Assembly (NCBI GenBank): GCA_049700035.1
Contig: JBNAWC010000038.1
Span: 1 to 11,758, forward strand
Source of the DNA: JAVZLQ01 sp049700035
Lineage (GTDB): Archaea > Thermoproteota > Bathyarchaeia > Bathyarchaeales > Bathycorpusculaceae
Reading direction: 5' to 3'
DNA length: 11,758 bases
A program made the translations under genes and the position numbers. Below the pieces are notes generated by a model. The model was not told the DNA's origin. It did no database searches and was given only the letters and a program-made list of their open reading frames with translations. Of the stretch, positions 5,979 to 11,758 are shown one piece after another (position 1 is the first letter of the stretch; the number at the start of each line of letters is the position of its first letter).

Positions 5979-8780
5979 TTGGTTACCACATATCTTGACA
6001 AAATTTTTAATCCTAAGAGCGTTGCAGTTATCGGTGCAAGCGATGAGGAAGGTAGCGTTGGATACGCGATTATGCGGAACTTCTTGGATTTTGGGTTTAA
6101 GGGCAGGGTTTACCCCGTCAACATTCGCAAAACCGAGATTTTGGGTTTGAAAGCATACCCTTCTGTTGAGCAAGTTCCAGAAACCGTTGATTTGGCTGTT
6201 ATTGCCACGCCGGCAAAAACTGTTCCAGACATTGTTGAGCAATGTGGAAAGGCTGGCGTAAAAGGTATAATAATCATAAGTGCTGGCTTCAAAGAGGTTG
6301 GTCCAGAGGGCAAAGCCCTAGAAGAAAAAATTCTAGAAATAAGAGAGAAGTATGGTTTGCGGATTGTTGGACCGAACTGTTTGGGGATAATCCGCCCAAG
6401 CAATCGGCTAAACGCCACTTTCCTAAACAAAATGCCAAAAGAGGGAAACATAGCCTTCATAAGCCAAAGCGGCGCGTTAGGCTCGGCGATTCTCGACTGG
6501 GCTATGCACGAAAACATAGGCTTCAGCAATTTTGTTTCCGTCGGCTCAATGATAGATGTTGATTTCGGCGATTTAATAGACTATTTTGGAACAGACCAGA
6601 AAACAAGAAGCATACTCATGTACATTGAGGGGATAACAAACGCGCGCAAATTCATGAGCGCAGCCAGACACTTCGCAAGAACAAAACCCATAATCGTTGT
6701 TAAAGCTGGAAAATTCGGCGAAAGTGCAAAAGCAGCAGCCTCACACACGGGTTCAATGACTGGCGAGGATGACGTTTATGACGCTGCCTTCAAGCGCGCT
6801 GGCATAGTGCGCGTAGAAGAAATAGCAGACCTATTCAACTGCACCGAAGTTTTAGGTTTACAGCCACTTCCTAAAGGTCCAAACCTCGCCATAATCACGA
6901 ATGCTGGCGGTCCAGGCGTAATGGCTACTGACGCGTTAATAGCCAGAGGCGGAAAACTAGCTAAACTCAGTCCAAAAACGATGGAGTTTCTTAACAGCAT
7001 ATTGCCGCATTACTGGAGCCGCGGCAACCCAATAGACATTTTAGGAGACGCGAAGGCTGACCGTTACAAAGCTGTTTTTGAAGCGTGCTTAAAGGATGAG
7101 AATGTGGATGGAATCTTGATAATTTACACTGCGCAGGCGGTTGCTGAACCAGTTGAAATTGCGAAGGGCATAGTTGAAGTTTACAAGAACATGGCTTATC
7201 AGAACAAGACAGTTTTAACTTCCTTCATGGGTTATGGCGTGGTGGAGGAAGCCAACCGCGTCTTCAACGAAAACGGCATTCCAACATACTCAACTCCAGA
7301 GCAAGCAATCAAAACATACCTTTACATGTACCAGTACAAGCGCAACCTCGAACTGCTCTATGAAACTCCAGAAGAACTGCCAGTTGATGCTGCACCACCG
7401 AAGCGTCCAATACAAGTTATAATGCGAAACGCAGCCCGAGAAAACCGCGAGTTACTAACAGAAGCCGAAGCAAAGAAACTGCTTGAATATTACGGTTTCC
7501 CAGTTGTCAAAACCCTAGTGGCAACAACTGCGGATGAAGCCGTAGCATGCGCTTCACAAATTGGCTATCCAGTCGTGCTCAAAATCTTATCTCCACAAAT
7601 CGTTCACAAGACGGACGCTGGCGGCGTATTCCTAGACCTAAAAAGCGAGTCTGAAGTTCGAGAAGCCTTTGAACAAATCATGCACAACGCGAAAAAATAT
7701 AACCCACAAGCAGAAATTCTCGGCGTCACCGTTCAACCAATGATTAAGAAACGCGGATACGAGGTTATACTTGGAGCCAAGAAAGATTCACTCTTCGGTC
7801 CAGTAATCCTCTTCGGCATGGGCGGCGTCGGCGTTGAACTTTTCAAAGACTTCTCAATAGGGCTTCCACCATTAAACCAGACCTTGGTTAGGCGCTTAAT
7901 GGAAGAAACAAAAGTCTATCAGCTTTTGAAAGGCTATAGAAACGTGCCGCCAGCAAACATCAAACTTCTTGAAGAAGTAATCCTACGTTTCTCGCAACTT
8001 CTCGTCGATTTTCCACAGTTAATGGAGGTTGACATCAACCCGCTTCTTGTGGATGACAAGGTTGCATATGCGTTGGACGCGAGAATCATAATTGACAAGG
8101 AACTTGTCTTCCAAAAACTTGAGCCACACCAACACTTAGTCATAAGTCCATACCCGAAGAAATACGAGACTTTGTGGCGCATGCGCGACGGACGCACAGT
8201 CTTGCTGAGACCCATAAAGCCTGAAGATGAGCCATTATGGCTTGAAATGTTCAAAAACTTCTCAGAAGAATCAATACGCTACAGGTTCTTCCAAATAATT
8301 AAGGATACGCCGCATGAAGTGCGGGTTCGCTACTGCAACATCGACTATGACAGAGAAATAGCCATAGTCGCAGAACTAAACGAGGATGGGCAGAGGCGCA
8401 TATTAGGCGTTGTCCGCGTAAGCCTAGAACCAGATAGGAAAGCTGGCGAAATAGCCTTCATTGTTGCTGACCAGTGGCAGGGCTTGGGCTTAGGCACAAA
8501 GATGGTTGATTACGCGATTGAGGTTTGCAAGGACATGGGTGTTGAAACGCTTTACGCCATAATGCTTCCGGACAATTATAGGGCGATTAACCTAACAAGG
8601 AAAATGGGCTTCAAACTTGCGTACATGGAAGATGGAACTGTCAAAGGCATCTTGAACCTAAAAGAAGAAGACTCAATGCCATATCAAGAAACAAGAAGCC
8701 CTCAAGAAACAAAGAATTTAGTTTCAAGCCCTGAACAGGAACAGGAAGAGCATCGAGAAGCTGAAGCTGTTGGCGCTTAG
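5979..8780 (+). CDS. ADP-forming acetyl/acyl-CoA synthetase (fused alpha-beta) with C-terminal GNAT domain
   Basis: A 933-residue fusion. Order: CoA-binding Rossmann domain (about 8-135), succinyl-CoA-ligase-like domains (about 145-460), ATP-grasp beta part (about 486-715), then a GNAT N-acetyltransferase domain (about 735-893) and a Gln/Glu-rich tail. The phospho-histidine of the alpha part is H256 in SHTGSMTGED, and the second histidine of the beta part is H543 in VHKTDAGG; both are present, so the synthetase should be active. The GNAT acetyl-CoA loop is Q834-G-x-G-x-G. In archaea the synthetase converts acetyl-CoA + ADP + Pi to acetate + ATP. The domain order resembles bacterial Pat/YfiQ lysine acetyltransferases, whose synthetase part is regarded as inactive. 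TTG 5979 is the start best fitting the family N-terminus, with AAGGA at 5962-5966; the frame closes at TAA 5928. Confidence 0.87.
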   Translation: MVTTYLDKIFNPKSVAVIGASDEEGSVGYAIMRNFLDFGFKGRVYPVNIRKTEILGLKAYPSVEQVPETVDLAVIATPAKTVPDIVEQCGKAGVKGIIIISAGFKEVGPEGKALEEKILEIREKYGLRIVGPNCLGIIRPSNRLNATFLNKMPKEGNIAFISQSGALGSAILDWAMHENIGFSNFVSVGSMIDVDFGDLIDYFGTDQKTRSILMYIEGITNARKFMSAARHFARTKPIIVVKAGKFGESAKAAASHTGSMTGEDDVYDAAFKRAGIVRVEEIADLFNCTEVLGLQPLPKGPNLAIITNAGGPGVMATDALIARGGKLAKLSPKTMEFLNSILPHYWSRGNPIDILGDAKADRYKAVFEACLKDENVDGILIIYTAQAVAEPVEIAKGIVEVYKNMAYQNKTVLTSFMGYGVVEEANRVFNENGIPTYSTPEQAIKTYLYMYQYKRNLELLYETPEELPVDAAPPKRPIQVIMRNAARENRELLTEAEAKKLLEYYGFPVVKTLVATTADEAVACASQIGYPVVLKILSPQIVHKTDAGGVFLDLKSESEVREAFEQIMHNAKKYNPQAEILGVTVQPMIKKRGYEVILGAKKDSLFGPVILFGMGGVGVELFKDFSIGLPPLNQTLVRRLMEETKVYQLLKGYRNVPPANIKLLEEVILRFSQLLVDFPQLMEVDINPLLVDDKVAYALDARIIIDKELVFQKLEPHQHLVISPYPKKYETLWRMRDGRTVLLRPIKPEDEPLWLEMFKNFSEESIRYRFFQIIKDTPHEVRVRYCNIDYDREIAIVAELNEDGQRRILGVVRVSLEPDRKAGEIAFIVADQWQGLGLGTKMVDYAIEVCKDMGVETLYAIMLPDNYRAINLTRKMGFKLAYMEDGTVKGILNLKEEDSMPYQETRSPQETKNLVSSPEQEQEEHREAEAVGA

Positions 8781-8810
8781 GCGTTAATATGCCAAGCTTA
8801 AACCATTTTT

Positions 8811-8820
8811 AACATATGTT
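8811..8820. repeat. Ten-base palindrome upstream of the mvh operon
   Basis: AACATATGTT equals its own reverse complement. It lies 36 bases upstream of the proposed TATA box of mvhG, where a regulator could bind. Palindromes of this length arise by chance in AT-rich gaps, so support is weak. Confidence 0.25.
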
Positions 8821-8828
8821 CCTCATAG

Positions 8829-8835
8829 TTTTTTT
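8829..8835 (+). terminator. Oligo-T stretch, candidate terminator of the synthetase gene
   Basis: Seven consecutive T residues, followed by the T-rich CTCTATTT, lie about 50 bases after the synthetase stop and before the proposed mvhG promoter. This fits archaeal oligo-T termination; no stem is seen. Confidence 0.4.
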
Positions 8836-8855
8836 CTCTATTTACTATGGCTAAA

Positions 8856-8864
8856 TTTAAATTA
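8856..8864 (+). promoter_or_regulatory. Candidate TATA box for mvhG-mvhA-hdrA
   Basis: TTTAAATTA lies about 50 bases before ATG 8911. Initiation some 25 bases downstream would give a leader of roughly 20-25 bases ending in the ribosome binding site GGTGCGGAG (8902-8910). This is the clearest promoter-like element in the window, though judged only by sequence and spacing. Confidence 0.45.
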
Positions 8865-8910
8865 CAGAAGCGCGATTATCAATTTCCCATTAAAACAAGC
8901 TGGTGCGGAG

Positions 8911-9846
8911 ATGGAGAAACTTAAATTTGCATTTTACTGGGCTGCGAGTTGTGGTGGCTGCGAAATAGCGGTTTTAGACATAAACGAAAAAATCCTAGAC
9001 TTCATAGCCAAAGCCGACATAGTCTTTTGGCCAGTTGCCATGGACATAAAATACAAAGACGTTGAGGCTATGCCAGACAAAAGCATAGACGTGTGCTTCT
9101 TCAACGGCGCCATAAGAACAGAAGAAAACGAGGAGATGGCTAAACTCTTGAGGCGCAAATCAAAGGTTCTCGTGGCTTTCGGTTCATGCGCATGCGACGG
9201 CTGCGTAATAGGACTTGGAAACCTTTGGGATAGGCAAAAAATCTTTGAGAGAGCCTACCTAGAAACACCTTCAACAAAAAACCCGCAAGGGGTTACTCCA
9301 CAAACGCGCCTAAAAGTTAAGGAAGGCGAACTTGAACTTCCACAATTTTACGACACAGTGAAAACCCTAGCCCAAACAGTTGACGTTGACTACTTCATTT
9401 CAGGCTGTCCGCCGCCAGTTCCACGAATAATAGAAGCTTTAGAGGCTATAGTAAACGGCAAGCTGCCACCAAAAGGCGCAAGCTTCCTACTAAACAAGTC
9501 AGTATGCGACGAATGCCCCAGAGAGAAAAAGGACAGAAAAATCACGCAAGTAAAGAGAATCTACGAAATAGAAGACAACTTCAAAACATGCTTCCTAGAA
9601 CAAGGCGTAATCTGCATGGGACCCGCCACAAGAGGTGAATGCGGAGCACAATGCCTAAAAGCTAATGTGCCATGCACTGGATGCGGCGGACCAACCCCGA
9701 GGGTAACGGACCAAGGCGCGGCAATGATAAGCGCCTTCGCATCAATAGCCGCAGACCCAAGCGTCATCGAACAAATCGTCGACCCAGTGGGCACCTTCTA
9801 CAAGTATTCTTTGGCAAACTCCATCCTACGGAGGAAGGTGAAATAG
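8911..9846 (+). CDS. mvhG: F420-non-reducing [NiFe]-hydrogenase small subunit (MvhG-like, group 3)
   Basis: A 311-residue small subunit that carries electrons away from the NiFe site. Proximal cluster residues are C14-x2-C17, C93 (in GSC) and C166 (in GCPPP). A C-terminal ferredoxin-like region adds C199, C202, C227, C235, C244, C248, C255 and C258, enough for two further [4Fe-4S] clusters, matching the three-cluster MvhG/FrhG layout. There is no twin-arginine signal peptide, so the enzyme is cytoplasmic, as expected of group 3. The stop codon is followed after one base by the mvhA start, so the subunits are translated together. The alternative, an F420-reducing FrhG, is less likely because HdrA follows rather than FrhB and the ferredoxin-like tail resembles Mvh; certainty on subgroup is moderate. 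Confidence 0.88.
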   Translation: MEKLKFAFYWAASCGGCEIAVLDINEKILDFIAKADIVFWPVAMDIKYKDVEAMPDKSIDVCFFNGAIRTEENEEMAKLLRRKSKVLVAFGSCACDGCVIGLGNLWDRQKIFERAYLETPSTKNPQGVTPQTRLKVKEGELELPQFYDTVKTLAQTVDVDYFISGCPPPVPRIIEALEAIVNGKLPPKGASFLLNKSVCDECPREKKDRKITQVKRIYEIEDNFKTCFLEQGVICMGPATRGECGAQCLKANVPCTGCGGPTPRVTDQGAAMISAFASIAADPSVIEQIVDPVGTFYKYSLANSILRRKVK

Positions 9847-9847
9847 G

Positions 9848-11305
9848 ATGAAGGAAATAATCATAAACCCAATCACGAGGCTTGAGGGACACGGAAAAAT
9901 AACAATATTCTTGAATGACGCTGGAAACGTGGAAGAGGCTTACTTCCAAGTCCCAGAACTGAGAGGTTTCGAAAGATTCTGCGAGGGAAGAAGAGCCGAG
10001 GACCTGCCAATAATAACGACAAGAATTTGCGGCGTCTGCCCAGTCGCGCATCACATGGCAGGCGCAAAAGCTTTAGACGCAGCATTCAACGTTGAACCAA
10101 CAGAAACCGCAAAGAAGCTTCGCGAACTAATGTATTGCGGCTATTACCTATACGACCATACGCTACACTTCTATTATCTTGGCGGTCCAGACTTCGTTGT
10201 TGGACCAGATGCTCCACCAGAAAGAAGAAACGTTATAGGCGTAATTGAAAAGGCTGGACTTGAAATCGGCAAAGAAGTCATAAAGCATAGGGCTTACGGG
10301 CAGAAGATAACGGAGATTTTAGGTGGAAAGGCAACGCACCCAGTCAGCGCTTGCATACCAGGAGGCGTTTCAAAACCATTAAGCGAAGAAGAGCGACGCG
10401 AAATAGAGAAGATGGTTAAAAGTTGCCTTGAATTTGCAAAATTCAGTCTAAAACTCTTCGACGACATAGTCCTGAAAAACACTGACTATGTGAACTTGAT
10501 AAAGAGTGAAGCCTACACGCTGCAAACTTACTATATGGGTTTAGTTGACAAAAACAACCACGTGAACTTCTACGACGGCGACGTGCGCGTAGTAGACCCC
10601 AATGGAAAAGAGTTTGTAAAATTCAAGCCAAAAGATTACTTGGACGTGATTGAAGAGCATGTGGAGCCATGGACATACGTTAAGCTGCCCTACCTAAAGA
10701 AGGTTGGATGGAAAGGATTGGTTGGCGGACCCCAAAGCGGACTATACCGTGTTGGACCGCTTGGAAGGCTTAACGCTGCTGATGGAATGGCAACACCCCT
10801 AGCGCAAGCCGAATATGAAAGAATGTATAAGACGCTTAGCGGAAAACCAGTCCACAACACTTTGGCATATCACTGGGCTAGGCTCATAGAGCTTTTATAC
10901 GCGGCTGAACGCGCCCTAGAGCTTATAACAGACCCAGAAATAACTGGCAAGGACATTCGAAATAAGCCAGGAAAGCCAGGTGAGGGCGTTGGCATAGTTG
11001 AAGCTGCGCGTGGAACGCTTATTCACCATTACATTCTTGACGAGAAGGCGTTAGCCAAAAAAGTCAACCTTATCGTGGCTACTACTCATAACGCGCCGAG
11101 CATATGCATATCAATAAAGAACGCTGCGAAAGCGCTTATAAAAGAGGGCAAGGTCAGCGATGGCATTTTGAACATGGTTGAGATGGCTTTTAGGGCTTAT
11201 GACCCGTGTTTCGCGTGTGCCACACACTTTGCGGTTGGGCAAATGCCGTTGGAAGTTGAAATTTACGATTGTAAGAGACAGTTAATAAAAAGAATAGAAA
11301 GGTGA
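9848..11305 (+). CDS. mvhA: [NiFe]-hydrogenase large subunit (MvhA-like, group 3)
   Basis: A 485-residue catalytic subunit that splits or forms H2 at a NiFe(CN)2CO centre. The N-terminal L1 motif is R59-I-C61-G-V-C64-P followed by H68/H69, and the C-terminal L2 motif is D452-P-C454-F-A-C457-A-T-H460, so all four Ni ligands are present. The early LEGHGK segment includes E13, the conserved metal-site glutamate. Twenty-five residues follow H460, including GQMPL, a stretch shared with MvhA relatives; whether part of it is removed by a maturation protease cannot be told here, and no maturation gene is in view. The ribosome binding region GGAGG...GGTG (9830-9840) lies in the mvhG 3' end. The stop overlaps ATG 11305 as TGATG, tying it to hdrA and supporting a hydrogenase-Hdr complex. 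Confidence 0.9.
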   Translation: MKEIIINPITRLEGHGKITIFLNDAGNVEEAYFQVPELRGFERFCEGRRAEDLPIITTRICGVCPVAHHMAGAKALDAAFNVEPTETAKKLRELMYCGYYLYDHTLHFYYLGGPDFVVGPDAPPERRNVIGVIEKAGLEIGKEVIKHRAYGQKITEILGGKATHPVSACIPGGVSKPLSEEERREIEKMVKSCLEFAKFSLKLFDDIVLKNTDYVNLIKSEAYTLQTYYMGLVDKNNHVNFYDGDVRVVDPNGKEFVKFKPKDYLDVIEEHVEPWTYVKLPYLKKVGWKGLVGGPQSGLYRVGPLGRLNAADGMATPLAQAEYERMYKTLSGKPVHNTLAYHWARLIELLYAAERALELITDPEITGKDIRNKPGKPGEGVGIVEAARGTLIHHYILDEKALAKKVNLIVATTHNAPSICISIKNAAKALIKEGKVSDGILNMVEMAFRAYDPCFACATHFAVGQMPLEVEIYDCKRQLIKRIER

Positions 11306-11310
11306 TGGAA

Positions 11311-11758
11311 ATGGAAAACGTCAATGTTGGAGTGTTCCTATCTGACTGCGGAAAACAGCTAGCGGAAATCCTAAACTTCGAGGAAATAGCAAACTATCTT
11401 AAAGGCGTCCCACAAGTTTCTCTCGTGGCGGTTGGTAGCGAATTCTGGCGAGGTCAAGGACTAAAAACAATTGTTGAAGCCGTAAAAAGCAGCAAGATAA
11501 ACCGCGTAGTCGTTGCGGAGAGCATACCAAAAATCGGCGAAATAAACATTACAGAATCCCTTGAAGCGGTTGGACTTAACCCAAACTTCGTTGAAGTACT
11601 AGACATAAAAGACAACTGCGCATGGCCACACCGCGACGCGCCCAAAGAGGCAACAGAAAAAGCAAAAGCGATGCTTTTAGCTGCGATAGAACGCGTAAAA
11701 CTTGCAGAGCCTATTGAAAAACTGGAGTTTCCAGCCGTAAAATCCGTTCTCGTCATAG
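11311..11758 (+). CDS. hdrA: HdrA-like heterodisulfide reductase subunit A, N-terminal part only
   Basis: The frame is open to the right window edge; 149 codons are visible. The pattern matches the HdrA N-terminal domain: a GVFL-S-D-CG start, an NRVVVA strand, then an NCAWPHRD segment near residues 102-109, a TEKAKAM helix, and finally a KSVLVI strand that would enter the FAD-binding GxGxxG just beyond the edge. HdrA carries the bifurcating FAD of the Hdr complex. Oddly, cysteines usual in this domain are missing: the first of CxCG is Ser11, the one in the middle segment is replaced (near Trp46), and that of the CSPxxHE motif is Ser71 with Gly76 for His. Only C13 and C103 remain. ATG 11311 has GGTG six bases ahead; ATG 11305 overlapping the mvhA stop is an equal alternative. 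The family call rests on remembered patterns. Confidence 0.75.
   Translation, partial: MENVNVGVFLSDCGKQLAEILNFEEIANYLKGVPQVSLVAVGSEFWRGQGLKTIVEAVKSSKINRVVVAESIPKIGEINITESLEAVGLNPNFVEVLDIKDNCAWPHRDAPKEATEKAKAMLLAAIERVKLAEPIEKLEFPAVKSVLVI

Noticed and set aside
5932..6150. A + strand frame overlapping the start of the acetyl-CoA synthetase
   Set aside because: It overlaps the conserved N-terminus of the synthetase in another frame and shows no family features.
8777..8786. TTAGGCGTTA, also present at 2306-2315
   Set aside because: A shared 10-mer, but one copy overlaps the 3' coding end of the synthetase and the other is in a leader; no flanking similarity, so probably chance.

Overview
The window reads as an archaeal chromosome segment carrying a dense redox and energy-conservation island. 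All recognisable genes lie on the + strand. The families present are typical of anaerobic archaea: an ADP-forming acetyl-CoA synthetase, Mvh-type [NiFe]-hydrogenase, HdrA, HdrD-like CCG protein, MvhD domains and NfnAB. There are also AT-rich TATA-like boxes, oligo-T stretches and GTG/TTG starts. A Bathyarchaeia-like or related acetogenic/fermentative archaeon is my best guess, but lineage cannot be fixed from the sequence alone.

Layout. (1) 2-853: 3' part of an HdrD-like protein with two CCG cluster domains, open at the window edge. (2) 916-1254: two tandem, abutting, paralogous mini-proteins with a CxxC-x15-CxxC zinc-ribbon-like core; the second is only 48 aa. (3) 1315-2250: thioredoxin-reductase family flavoprotein. 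(4) 2356-5819: three translationally overlapping genes. The first is a protein with the internally duplicated architecture (two [4Fe-4S] + MvhD) x2, followed by NfnA-like and NfnB-like subunits. (5) 5979-8780: fused alpha-beta ADP-forming acyl/acetyl-CoA synthetase with a C-terminal GNAT acetyltransferase domain. (6) 8911-11758: a tight operon of mvhG, mvhA and hdrA; hdrA runs off the end.

How it could work together (inference). Mvh hydrogenase and HdrA would exchange electrons between H2, ferredoxin and a disulfide/Hdr partner. NfnAB would exchange electrons between NADPH, NADH and ferredoxin. The duplicated ferredoxin-MvhD protein looks like an electron wire joining Nfn to an Hdr-like partner, recalling how FlxD/MvhD joins flavin subunits to HdrABC. 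The acetyl-CoA synthetase would make ATP from acetyl-CoA, and its GNAT domain could tie protein acetylation to acetyl-CoA supply.

The strongest candidate for an undescribed system is the (Fd2-MvhD)2-NfnA-NfnB operon. Secondary items are the HdrA N-terminal domain lacking usual cysteines, the mini zinc-ribbon pair, and an imperfect hairpin just upstream of the Fd-MvhD start. There is no gene-free stretch above 300 bases. I saw no tRNA, rRNA, CRISPR array or insertion sequence.
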